Origin: Sporosarcina sp.
GTDB lineage: Bacteria; Bacillota; Bacilli; Bacillales_A; Planococcaceae
Assembly (NCBI GenBank): GCA_029263945.1
Contig: JARIDM010000136.1
Coordinates: forward strand, 1-24,577
Direction: 5' to 3'
Length of the DNA stretch: 24,577 nucleotides
Position 1 is the first letter of the stretch; each line of letters opens with the position of its first letter. Made by a program: the position numbers and the translations under genes. Below, piece by piece: positions 1 to 6,778 of this stretch. Under the pieces are notes generated by a model. It was not told the DNA's origin and did not search any database. It saw only the letters and a list, made by a program, of their open reading frames with translations.

Positions 1-488
1 ACGCTCCACGCTTCTGGTCCAGGATGTCCAAAGGCAGTACGGAAACTGAAAATCTTCCCTAATTCACCGCTTGCAATGAGTGCCTTCGCTTTTTCATGAG
101 AAGCGACAAAGCGTTGATTATGCCCAATCATGAGTTTTTTATTTTGCTGACGGGCAGCCTCAATCATTTGAAGGCCTTCTTCTTTGGAAGTCGCCATCGG
201 TTTTTCACAGAGTACGTGTTTGCCCGCGTTTGAGGCTGCAACCGAAACAGGTGCATGTAGGTAGTTTGGTAAACAAACACTAATTGCGTCGATTGTGTCA
301 TCTGCAAGTAAGTCTTCATAATTTGTATAGGCTTTGGCTTGATATTTCTCTGCCGTCTCATTGACCCGGTCTTCAACGAGGTCACATACTGCAACAATTT
401 CTACGTTCTTATTTGCTGCGTATTCTGGAAGATGACGGAACTGTGCAATACTCCCGCACCCAATTACGCCTACTTTTAGTTTACTCAT
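1..488 (-). CDS. Gfo/Idh/MocA-family dehydrogenase (Gfo-1), C-terminus cut by window edge
   Basis: Only the N-terminal 162 codons are in the window. The protein begins MSKLKVGVIGCGSIAQ, with a Rossmann GxGxxA dinucleotide-binding motif at residues 10-15. It continues with the family's EKP motif (residues 95-97), whose lysine is catalytic in characterised members. The family oxidises or reduces sugars, cyclitols and 3-keto-sugars with NAD(P). The ATG at 488 has an AGGAGG ribosome site about 8 bases upstream. It lies 14 bp behind the isomerase gene at 503-1282, so the two are surely co-transcribed, probably from the operator-bearing region at 1309-1342. It aligns without gaps to the dehydrogenase at 12897-13925, with about 115 of 162 residues identical by eye, so they are close paralogues. 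The substrate cannot be read from sequence; a polyol or 3-keto-glycoside role is inferred from context. Confidence 0.9.
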   Translation of the reverse strand, partial: MSKLKVGVIGCGSIAQFRHLPEYAANKNVEIVAVCDLVEDRVNETAEKYQAKAYTNYEDLLADDTIDAISVCLPNYLHAPVSVAASNAGKHVLCEKPMATSKEEGLQMIEAARQQNKKLMIGHNQRFVASHEKAKALIASGELGKIFSFRTAFGHPGPEAWS

Positions 489-502
489 CTCTACATTCCT
501 CC

Positions 503-1282
503 TCAGAATTTTAGTCTCCCTTCAACCAATTTCTTTTTCAAATAATCTAGACTCATTTTCACGCTTTCAAGTGGCTTGCGCCTACTTTGGTCTTGTTCGA
601 CTACCCACCACTCCACATTCGATTGGCTCGCCTGCGCTAAAACACTAGCTAGATCCACGCCACCTGTTCCTAGTTCTGCGAAGAATTGTTCCCCGTCAGT
701 TGTCATGTCTTTTAAATGCACAAGCGGCGTTCTGTTGTGATAGCGTCTAATCCACTCAGCTGGATCTTCACCAGCTTTTGTTAACCAATAAACGTCCAAC
801 TCCGTTTGTACCCACTCTGCATTTGTTTCCCTTAGCAATAGTTCAAGTGGAATTTCTCCATTCTCTAATGCAACTAATTCGAAATCATGGTTGTGATAAG
901 AGAAGTTAATGCCTGCTTCAAAACAACGTTTCCCAACTTTATTTAAAATCGGAATGAGGTCATAATAATCTTCCTTCGTTCTTCTTTCCTCTGGAAGATA
1001 GGGACAGACAATATTTTTACTACCAATGGTTTGTTGGTACTGAATGATTGCTTCTAATTCATCCGCTTGCTCCAATGTTGTAATCGGCACATGACTTGAA
1101 GCTGCCTTGAGGGCAAGACGGTCTAATTCTTTTTTCAATGCATTCGCTGCCAAGCCACCGTAACCTGCAAACTCAACACCGTCATAGCCCATGTCTGCTA
1201 CTTTAGCCAACGTACCAAGAAAATCTTTCTCACATTCATCACGTAGTGAATACATTTGTAAAGCTACTGGTCTGTTATTCAT
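503..1282 (-). CDS. TIM-barrel sugar phosphate isomerase/epimerase (IolE-like superfamily)
   Basis: The 259-residue protein has the xylose isomerase-like TIM-barrel pattern: VALQMYSLRDE at the N-terminus, YHNHDFE near residue 130, ELDVYW at 161, VHLKDM at 188, GTGGVD near 205 and VVEQD at 227. The E, D and H residues in these strand ends are the expected divalent-metal ligands. Family members isomerise, epimerise or dehydrate sugars and inositol ketones; some cleave 3-keto-glycosides. The ATG at 1282 is preferred over a longer reading from 1309 because GGGAGA sits 8 bases before it and the longer form would enter the palindrome at 1309-1342. It is followed after 14 bp by Gfo-1, so the two probably act in sequence. 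It is only distantly like the second barrel protein at 11883-12851. Confidence 0.88.
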   Translation of the reverse strand: MNNRPVALQMYSLRDECEKDFLGTLAKVADMGYDGVEFAGYGGLAANALKKELDRLALKAASSHVPITTLEQADELEAIIQYQQTIGSKNIVCPYLPEERRTKEDYYDLIPILNKVGKRCFEAGINFSYHNHDFELVALENGEIPLELLLRETNAEWVQTELDVYWLTKAGEDPAEWIRRYHNRTPLVHLKDMTTDGEQFFAELGTGGVDLASVLAQASQSNVEWWVVEQDQSRRKPLESVKMSLDYLKKKLVEGRLKF

Positions 1283-1308
1283 ATCATTCTCTCCCTTTTT
1301 TAACACCA

Positions 1309-1342
1309 CTCGTTATGATGTAATCGTTTACATGATAACGAG
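1309..1342. promoter_or_regulatory. LacI-type operator (core 1319-1332) inside a 34-bp near-perfect palindrome
   Basis: The core TGTAATCGTTTACA (1319-1332) matches the sites at 2361, 6520 and 6618. Here it is embedded in a longer dyad: 15-base arms (CTCGTTAT-N-ATGTAA and its complement) around TCGT, with one unpaired position at 1317/1334. It lies between the LacI-1 stop and the isomerase start. It may act as a DNA operator and, if read through from LacI-1, as an RNA hairpin. No convincing -10/-35 pair was found next to it. Confidence 0.65.
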
Positions 1343-1348
1343 TAATGA

Positions 1349-2332
1349 TTATGTTGATTCCCGAATGAGCAATTCATGCGCCAAGACAACATTATCGATC
1401 GGCATGCCTTTAATCTTATGAATGAGCATCATCGCTGATTCCTTTCCCATTTGGTACATCGGTTGTGAAACAGTCGTTAAAGTTGGCTGTGACATCGCTG
1501 AAAATTCAATGTTGTCAAAGCCGACTAAAGCAATATCTTGTGGAACAGTGAGCCCATGTTTATGAATTTCTTTTAATGCGCCAACCGCTAACATATCTGA
1601 ATCTGCAAATACTGCTGTAGGCTTATCTTCAGTCGCTAAAATCTTTGCCATTGCCAGTTGACCGTCTTCAAATCCAACCCGCTCTACATGAACAATCCAA
1701 TCTTTATGAATCGATAAGTCAAATTCTCCAAGTGCTTTCACATAACCACTGTATCGATCACGCGCATATAAGTATTGATTGTCCGAATTAATAAACCCAA
1801 TTTTTCGGTGGCCTTGTTCTAGTAAATACGTTACAGCATCATAGGCTGCTAATTCACTATCAATTGTGACGTAGGAAATCACGCCGTCTTTATCGTATTC
1901 ACTGCATTGTATAATGGGATGATTTTTGGCCAATTCTACCAATCTGACTTTATTAACCGCTGGATCCATGGATATGATCCCATCTGCCATACGATTTCGA
2001 ACTAAATTCATATAAATGTCTTCTCTTTTAGGGTCTGACCCCGTTTCACAAAGTAAAATATTATATCCTTGGTCAATCGCCGCGTCTTCAATCCCTCTAA
2101 TGATTTCCGTATAAAATGGATTCGCAATACTTGGGATTAAAACAAGCAATAACCGACTTTCTGACGTTCTTAAATTCCGTCCCAATACACTTGGTTCATA
2201 ATTGAGTTCTGTAATTGCTTGCTCTACTTTCAACGCGGTTTTCTCGGATACGAGCTGTCGATTATTGACCACTCTCGAAACAGTCGCTGTCGAAACACCC
2301 GCCATTCGTGCAACATCTTGTATGGTCGCCAT
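1349..2332 (-). CDS. LacI/GalR-family transcriptional repressor (LacI-1)
   Basis: The protein is 327 residues from the ATG at 2332. The N-terminal helix-turn-helix reads MATIQDVARMAGVSTATVSR, and a periplasmic-binding-protein-like effector domain follows (SRLLLVLIPSIANPFYTEI, VGFDNIEFSAMSQPTLTTV). The recognition helix STATVSRVVN is nearly that of CcpA, which fits the cre-like operators TGTAATCG(A/T)TTACA found in this region. The start at 2332 is chosen over the ATG at 2338 because AGTAGG is then 8 bases away and MATI is the usual family start. It has its own promoter (2381-2408) with an operator at the predicted transcription start, suggesting autorepression. It sits between the CUT1 importer genes and the isomerase-dehydrogenase pair it probably controls. 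Confidence 0.93.
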   Translation of the reverse strand: MATIQDVARMAGVSTATVSRVVNNRQLVSEKTALKVEQAITELNYEPSVLGRNLRTSESRLLLVLIPSIANPFYTEIIRGIEDAAIDQGYNILLCETGSDPKREDIYMNLVRNRMADGIISMDPAVNKVRLVELAKNHPIIQCSEYDKDGVISYVTIDSELAAYDAVTYLLEQGHRKIGFINSDNQYLYARDRYSGYVKALGEFDLSIHKDWIVHVERVGFEDGQLAMAKILATEDKPTAVFADSDMLAVGALKEIHKHGLTVPQDIALVGFDNIEFSAMSQPTLTTVSQPMYQMGKESAMMLIHKIKGMPIDNVVLAHELLIREST

Positions 2333-2360
2333 CCTCATTGCCTACTTTCAAATACACTGA

Positions 2361-2374
2361 TGTAATCGATTACA
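2361..2374. promoter_or_regulatory. LacI-1-type operator, perfect palindrome, lacI-1 promoter
   Basis: TGTAATCGATTACA is a perfect 14-bp palindrome. It begins at about the predicted +1 of the promoter at 2381-2408 and ends 28 bp before the LacI-1 start, a classic repressor position. The same sequence recurs exactly at 6618-6631. It also fits the loose CcpA consensus TGWNANCGNTNWCA, so catabolite control is an alternative reading. Confidence 0.75.
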
Positions 2375-2380
2375 ATTCAT

Positions 2381-2408
2381 ATATTACTAGCTTCCCCTTA
2401 TTTGTCAA
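2381..2408 (-). promoter_or_regulatory. Sigma-A-type promoter of lacI-1
   Basis: On the minus strand a consensus -35 TTGACA (2403-2408) is followed after 16 bp by TAATAT (2381-2386). The predicted start is near 2374, at the first base of the operator 2361-2374. This gives LacI-1 a transcript independent of the upstream importer operon. Confidence 0.6.
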
Positions 2409-2432
2409 ACGAATTAACAGAATAAATCAAAC

Positions 2433-2450
2433 ACTTACAAACGAACTATT
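2433..2450. repeat. 18-bp intergenic repeat, copy A
   Basis: ACTTACAAACGAACTATT differs at one position from ACTTACAAATGAACTATT at 6632-6649. Both copies are intergenic, in the same orientation, and upstream of a TGTAATCGATTACA operator (58 bp away here, directly adjacent at 6632). The role is unknown; an activator or extra regulator site is possible. Confidence 0.5.
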
Positions 2451-2487
2451 AAATCTTTATAGCGGATTAAGTTTTCAGGAAATAGCG

Positions 2488-3177
2488 TCACAGAGTGCTG
2501 ATTACGTTAAGATACATTTTATGAAAGAGGAAGAAAGACAAGTAACTAATGAAGACACCCGTGAATATGGGTAGTAGAAATAATAAAATGTAGAAGCTTG
2601 CATATAAAATTAAAATACTACCACTTGTAATCAGTAGTACTAACACAGGGTTCCCTACGGTAACGAGTAACGCATTCCTTAATAACATGCCTAATTTAAG
2701 ATCATAATGTACTAAAACAGAGAGGAAATTCATCGTGTAAGTAAATAAAAGTACACCCATCACGATGACCGCATAGAGCAACATACTATTTTCAGCAATA
2801 AAGTAATAAGTATCAGCGATTAAAATTCCCCATACACCTGTTAAAATAATCCCCCCAAGAAAGCTCTTTTTATAGCTCTCGTTAAAATAGGTCCAATAAG
2901 ATCCTAACAAAGGACTAATTGTCCCATGAATAACCCACTGCCTAACTGATGCAAACATCGCTGCTGTCGAAGGGAAAAATAGGATCGGCATCAATAAGAC
3001 AAGGGCTATTAATACTGAATATTGATTTTGTAAACTAGTGAAATCCAGTGAATTCACTAGTAATAAAATAGGAAGATTAAGAATCATCCAAAGCATATTT
3101 ATTACGGTGAATCTCATAATCCAATCACATATATCGTACATTGACTTGATAAGACTAATGGAATTATCCAAATTCAT
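2488..3177 (-). CDS. DUF624 / YesL-like membrane protein
   Basis: The protein is 229 residues and strongly hydrophobic, with about five or six membrane segments. It begins MNLDNSISLIKSMYDICDWI, then MRFTVINMLWMILNLPILL. The pattern (N-terminal segment ending in NLP, then a short FFPSTAAMFA stretch and an aromatic-rich SYWTYFNESYKKSF loop) is that of DUF624 proteins, commonly encoded with CUT1 oligosaccharide importers; their function is unknown. It is 24 bp behind the second permease, as the last gene of the importer operon. The ATG at 3177 and a GTG at 3180 are both possible; the ribosome site (AGAGG) is unusually close to either. It is a paralogue of 19016-19714. Confidence 0.82.
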   Translation of the reverse strand: MNLDNSISLIKSMYDICDWIMRFTVINMLWMILNLPILLLVNSLDFTSLQNQYSVLIALVLLMPILFFPSTAAMFASVRQWVIHGTISPLLGSYWTYFNESYKKSFLGGIILTGVWGILIADTYYFIAENSMLLYAVIVMGVLLFTYTMNFLSVLVHYDLKLGMLLRNALLVTVGNPVLVLLITSGSILILYASFYILLFLLPIFTGVFISYLSFFLFHKMYLNVISTL

Positions 3178-3201
3178 CACCTCTTCTTGAACAAGCTAGG
3201 T

Positions 3202-4023
3202 TTATTCTTTAACTGCACCGCCTGCTAGACCAGTGGTAACCTTCTCTTGTGAAAACAAATAAATTAGTAATACTGGGATACTTGCTAATGTCAAAGCCAT
3301 CATGAGTCCAGGTATATTAACGGAAAACTCTCCTTTAAAGTTTTGTAAGCCCAGTGGCAATGTCATTTTTTCAGGTGTAGAGATTAATACAAGCGCGAAA
3401 ACAAATTCATTCCACAGATGAATAAAGTTATAGATTAATACCGTCATCAAGGCTGGTGTAACCATAGGTAAAATTACTTTCCAAAACTTATCAAAGTGTG
3501 AAGCCCCATCTAACTCTGCTGCTTCCTCTAAAGAGACAGGTATATCACGCATGAATTGGGTTAAGATGAATATGGAAATTGGTAAACTAAAGGCTATATA
3601 AGGGCCTAGTAAAGCCCATAAGTTATCATACAGTCCCAAAGTTTGTGTTAGCTTGAATATCGGGATAAGTGTTGCATGAATCGGTAACATCATTCCTGCG
3701 ATAAAAAGTGTATAGATAAAACGATTCAACTTAAAACTCATCCTGCTTAAAGGATAACTAGCCATTGCAGCAAACAATATAACAGCAAAAACTGATATGA
3801 CTGTGATGAATACGCTATTGGTGAAGTACTTAGTCAAGCCCATTTCAAAAATTGCTGAAATGTTTTCAAAGTTAACTGATGAAAACAAAGCAAATGGTGC
3901 TTCATAAAATTCTGGTTGGCTTTTTAGGGCTGTCGATATCATATAAACAAATGGATAACCAGTAAATAATAGTAAAACCAACGCAAGTAAATATAATAAA
4001 CCTCTTTTAGTGAAAACAATCAT
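3202..4023 (-). CDS. CUT1 sugar ABC transporter permease (MalG-like)
   Basis: The protein is 273 residues with six expected membrane segments. The EAA loop EEAAELDGASHFDKFWKVIL, which contacts the ATPase, lies around residues 178-197. The C-terminus AGLAGGAVKE is typical of MalG-type subunits. The ATG overlaps the stop of the partner permease (ATGA, 4020-4023), and GAGGTG is 7 bases upstream, so translation is probably coupled. With the permease at 4020-4961 it forms the membrane channel for the binding protein at 5031-6308. No ATPase is encoded nearby, so a shared MsmX-type ATPase is inferred. Confidence 0.93.
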   Translation of the reverse strand: MIVFTKRGLLYLLALVLLLFTGYPFVYMISTALKSQPEFYEAPFALFSSVNFENISAIFEMGLTKYFTNSVFITVISVFAVILFAAMASYPLSRMSFKLNRFIYTLFIAGMMLPIHATLIPIFKLTQTLGLYDNLWALLGPYIAFSLPISIFILTQFMRDIPVSLEEAAELDGASHFDKFWKVILPMVTPALMTVLIYNFIHLWNEFVFALVLISTPEKMTLPLGLQNFKGEFSVNIPGLMMALTLASIPVLLIYLFSQEKVTTGLAGGAVKE

Positions 4024-4961
4024 AGAGAATCACCTCTCTTTTTTCGATAAGCGTCGAGGGATTGAATAATGATGACGACAACCAATGCAATTAAAAACAT
4101 CACAAAAGCAATCGAACTGCCATAGCCCATATTGAAATTCACAAAAGCTTGTTTATACATATATGTACCTAGTATCTCCGTAGCATGATTTGGTCCACCA
4201 CCGGTCATAATATAAAACAAGTCAAATGACTTTAATGAGCCAACAATTGCCAGGATCGACGAGGTAACAATTGTAGGGATTAATAATGGCAAAGTGATCT
4301 TCCTGAACTTTTGAATATAATTCGCACCATCGATTTCCGCCGCTTCATACATATCTTCTGCTATTCCAACAATCCCTGCTTTAAAGAGAATCATATAAAA
4401 AGGTGCAAACTGCCAGACAATTACCAAAAGCACTGAGAAGATCGCCGTGTTTTTTTGACTTAACCAAGCAACGTTTTCAAATCCTAGTAAATTAATTAGT
4501 TGATTAATCGTTCCATTAATCGGATCAAACATCAGCCCCCATAACATACCAACAGCAACTGTTGACATGAGAAAAGGAATAAAATAAATGCCGTTAAATA
4601 AGCGAATCCCTTTAATTGGTGCAAAAAGTAATAAGGCCATCAACAAGCCTAATGGGATTTGAACAAAAACGGAGGCAATGACTACCCAAATATTGTTTTT
4701 TAAAGAGATCCAAAATACTTCATCACTAAGCAGCCTACTATAATTTGTCAAACCAATAAAAACTTTATCACTGATGCCATTCCAATCATGAAGGCTGTAG
4801 CCAAATGTAGTTATGATTGGGTAAATCACATATAGCGCATAGACAATTAGCGCAGGTGCAAGAAACAGGAGAATTGTTATCATTTTTCTATACTTTTTGA
4901 TCTTTGCTGTATGGTTGTTATTAATTGCTTCAGAATCAATTACCGTTGGATTTCCTTTCAA
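4020..4961 (-). CDS. CUT1 sugar ABC transporter permease (MalF/UgpA-like)
   Basis: From a TTG start at 4961 the protein is 313 residues, beginning MKGNPTVIDSEAINNNHTAK. It has a hydrophobic first segment (MITILLFLAPALIVYALYV) and an EAA loop YEAAEIDGANYIQKFRKITL. The TTG is preferred because GGGGGAGG lies just before it (spacing about 4) and because the reading open to 5024 would run into the hairpin at 5000-5021. An ATG 26 codons further in lacks a ribosome site. It follows the binding-protein gene by 69 bp and overlaps the next permease by 4 bp. Confidence 0.88.
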   Translation of the reverse strand: MKGNPTVIDSEAINNNHTAKIKKYRKMITILLFLAPALIVYALYVIYPIITTFGYSLHDWNGISDKVFIGLTNYSRLLSDEVFWISLKNNIWVVIASVFVQIPLGLLMALLLFAPIKGIRLFNGIYFIPFLMSTVAVGMLWGLMFDPINGTINQLINLLGFENVAWLSQKNTAIFSVLLVIVWQFAPFYMILFKAGIVGIAEDMYEAAEIDGANYIQKFRKITLPLLIPTIVTSSILAIVGSLKSFDLFYIMTGGGPNHATEILGTYMYKQAFVNFNMGYGSSIAFVMFLIALVVVIIIQSLDAYRKKRGDSL

Positions 4962-4999
4962 AATGCCTCCCCCTTTTATGAAAAACAATAAAACAAGAT

Positions 5000-5021
5000 T
5001 GGGAGCGTAGTAAATCTCCCA
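5000..5021 (-). other. Short stem-loop between binding-protein and permease genes
   Basis: On the minus strand TGGGAG and CTCCCA form a 6-bp stem with a 10-base loop, 9 bases after the binding-protein stop; T-rich sequence follows. Such hairpins often protect or uncouple binding-protein mRNA from permease mRNA. A weak partial terminator is the other reading. Confidence 0.4.
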
Positions 5022-5030
5022 CATCCTAGT

Positions 5031-6308
5031 TTAGTCTAATAGTTGAGAGGCTTTTTCTTCCATCTTTTTCGCTGCTTCTTCTGGTGTCATATCTAAAGCA
5101 AACAGCGCCTGGGTCGTATCCTTATGCAACTCTCCTAATTCTGGAGGTAAAGTTTGATCATAAGGCATTTGAATATGTGTCGCATTTTCAGTCACTTCAA
5201 AAAACCTTTTCACTAATGGATTTTTGGGTGGTACACCTGCAACTGCGCTCAAAGAACCTGTACGTTCAACATATTCATAGGCTCTTTCTTTATTCGTAAG
5301 ATGTTTAATATAGTTTATCGATAACTCGGCAACCTCACTTTCCTCATAAACGGAGAATACGGGAGATGCAGATCCTCCAACTTGTGTTTGGTCACCCTTT
5401 CCACCCTCAACTGTAGGGAAAAGGAAGAAATCTACTTTTTCTTCAAAGTCTGGTGCTTCATTTCTAATATCGTTTACCATCGAGATTGTCATATCCATCA
5501 TTGCAGCCTGACCAGAATATAATAATTGACGCCCTTGTCCTTCATCGTATGGAACACCGTTAAATCCTGGGTTAAATGCATTTCGCTCTACTAGTTCTTG
5601 GATATACTTACCAGCCTCAACATACGCAGGATCATCAAATCCTTGGCCTTGACGGTTTAATGCATTATTAAACAATTCAGGTCCGCCTACACGTGCAGCA
5701 AAATTCATAAAATAGTAAGCGCCTGGCCATTTCGTTTTGTTTGTTAATGCGATTGGAATCACGTTGTTTTCATTTAAAATGTCAATTATTTCAAGCCATT
5801 CATCAAACGTTTTTGGTGGAACTAAGCCATATTCGTCAAAAATCTCTTTATTATAAAAGACAACATCGATCGTTAACCCCATTGGTAATCCATAAACTTT
5901 ACCGTCATACGTTGAATTATCTAAAGTTAGCTGATTAAAATGATTTTCTTCCACATCAGCCGTAATGTCTAATACATTTCCCTCATCTGCAAAATTTTTA
6001 AGCCATCCCCCGCCCCAACTCTGAAACACATCGGGTACTTCGCCACCAGCCATTGCAACAGATAATTTTTCCTTATATGAATCATTTGGAAAACGTGTTA
6101 ATTTCACCTTCACACCTGGATTTTCCTTTTCAAATTCAAGCGCAGCTTCCTCGTATATCTTTTCTCGTTCACCAGTTTCAATGTGCCAGAACTCAACTAC
6201 TTGATCCGCTTTATCGGCCACTTCTTTTGTTTCTGTTGTTTTTTTATTTCCACATGCAACTAGGAATATCAATGAGCTGGCAATCACCATAAACAATATT
6301 TTTTTCAC
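5031..6308 (-). CDS. CUT1 sugar ABC transporter substrate-binding lipoprotein
   Basis: From a GTG at 6308 the protein is 425 residues: signal peptide MKKILFMVIASSLIFLVAC with lipobox LVAC and lipid-attachment Cys19. The mature part begins VVEFWHIETGEREKIYEEAA and contains AGGEVPDVFQSWGGGWLKNF and GKVYGLPMGLTIDVVFYNKE, typical of family 1 oligosaccharide-binding proteins (MalE/MsmE group). The GTG is preferred over the ATG at 6323: GGGGGT, which pairs fully with the anti-SD allowing one G-U pair, sits 7 bases before the GTG, whereas the ATG has no site. It is the first gene of the importer operon, behind a long leader carrying two LacI-1-type operators. Confidence 0.92.
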   Translation of the reverse strand: MKKILFMVIASSLIFLVACGNKKTTETKEVADKADQVVEFWHIETGEREKIYEEAALEFEKENPGVKVKLTRFPNDSYKEKLSVAMAGGEVPDVFQSWGGGWLKNFADEGNVLDITADVEENHFNQLTLDNSTYDGKVYGLPMGLTIDVVFYNKEIFDEYGLVPPKTFDEWLEIIDILNENNVIPIALTNKTKWPGAYYFMNFAARVGGPELFNNALNRQGQGFDDPAYVEAGKYIQELVERNAFNPGFNGVPYDEGQGRQLLYSGQAAMMDMTISMVNDIRNEAPDFEEKVDFFLFPTVEGGKGDQTQVGGSASPVFSVYEESEVAELSINYIKHLTNKERAYEYVERTGSLSAVAGVPPKNPLVKRFFEVTENATHIQMPYDQTLPPELGELHKDTTQALFALDMTPEEAAKKMEEKASQLLD

Positions 6309-6449
6309 ATTTAAAACCCCCATTTTTTAAAAAAAGATGTAAAGTACAGGTTTTTCTTTTCAATAAAGTATCTCAACACTACTTTTCCTATTTCAATCTA
6401 ATACGTTGGCAAGATAAGTCTTGGTATTGCTGCTCACCATTTAATAGAA

Positions 6450-6506
6450 TCAAAGGCTTATACTATTTCCCAAAAATTCACCACCTATCCATTTTTTTCT
6501 TAGCAT
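6450..6506 (-). CDS. Possible leader peptide, 18 codons
   Basis: An ATG at 6506 is preceded by GGAGG with 6-base spacing and opens a short frame, MLRKKWIGGEFLGNSISL, ending in TGA. It begins 13 bp after the operator at 6520-6533 and lies in the leader of the binding-protein gene, ending about 140 bases before it. The ribosome site is better than that of the binding protein itself. It resembles no family I know, and translation is unproven. Confidence 0.25.
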   Translation of the reverse strand: MLRKKWIGGEFLGNSISL

Positions 6507-6519
6507 TCGTTTCCTCCAA

Positions 6520-6533
6520 TGTAATCGTTTACA
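6520..6533. promoter_or_regulatory. LacI-1-type operator, importer operon, proximal
   Basis: TGTAATCGTTTACA is identical to the core at 1319-1332 and one base from the perfect palindrome at 6618-6631. Its centre is 98 bp from that site, so two repressor dimers could loop the promoter DNA. Confidence 0.7.
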
Positions 6534-6553
6534 AATTTAATTTGAAAGCTACA

Positions 6554-6591
6554 AAATTAAATAAGTTCTTCTGCGAACTTCAATTTAATTT
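6554..6591. repeat. 38-bp inverted repeat between the two operators
   Basis: The arms are AAATTAAATAAGTTC (6554-6568) and its complement at 6575-6591, the latter interrupted by two extra bases (6581-6582), around a 6-base spacer. It could be an RNA hairpin in the leader if transcription starts beyond it, or a protein site. It lacks the G/C-rich stem expected of a normal terminator. Confidence 0.5.
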
Positions 6592-6617
6592 TTGTATCTT
6601 GGATTTAGCGATAAAGA

Positions 6618-6631
6618 TGTAATCGATTACA
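6618..6631. promoter_or_regulatory. LacI-1-type operator, importer operon, distal
   Basis: TGTAATCGATTACA is a perfect palindrome identical to the operator at 2361-2374. It is directly followed by copy B of the 18-bp repeat (6632-6649), which links the lacI-1 and importer promoters. Confidence 0.72.
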
Positions 6632-6661
6632 ACTTACAAATGAACTATTTTCAGTTGTAAG
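6632..6661. repeat. 18-bp repeat copy B within a 29-bp dyad
   Basis: ACTTACAAATGAACTATT (6632-6649) matches 2433-2450 at 17 of 18 positions. In this copy the sequence continues into a dyad, CTTACAAATGAA (6633-6644) against TTCAGTTGTAAG (6650-6661), with one mismatch and a 5-base spacer. It abuts the operator at 6618-6631. Confidence 0.5.
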
Positions 6662-6728
6662 TAAAATCCGTTGATTCTCTAACTCCATTAACTATATTAA
6701 TTAGTAAGAGGTTCTATGACGAAAACGC

Positions 6729-6767
6729 AAAAAAACATTGTAGATGAAATGAATTGACCTACAATGT
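6729..6767 (-). terminator. Intrinsic terminator of the asparaginase gene
   Basis: On the minus strand ACATTGTAG and CTACAATGT form a perfect 9-bp stem (6759-6767 with 6735-6743) around a 15-base loop, followed by seven T. It lies 12 bp after the stop at 6779 and insulates the importer promoter region from upstream transcription. Confidence 0.88.
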
Positions 6768-6778
6768 CTTTCTAATCC

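Larger units (their letters stand above)
6309..6728. promoter_or_regulatory. Long regulatory gap upstream of the CUT1 importer operon
   Basis: This stretch of about 420 bp has no substantial gene. It holds two LacI-1-type operators (6520-6533, 6618-6631), a 38-bp dyad between them (6554-6591), another dyad directly beyond (6633-6661), and an 18-codon reading frame with a good ribosome site (6450-6506). Possible but weak promoter elements on the minus strand lie between the operators: a TTGAAG followed after 16 bases by TTTAAT. I could not fix the transcription start. Confidence 0.5.

Noticed and set aside
2308..2574. Plus-strand frame of 88 codons across the lacI-1/DUF624 gap
   Set aside because: It overlaps two well-supported minus-strand genes and the lacI-1 promoter and has no recognisable product.
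4962..5024. N-terminal extension of the MalF-like permease to 5024
   Set aside because: It would be encoded across the hairpin 5000-5021, has no ribosome site, and the TTG at 4961 follows GGGGGAGG.
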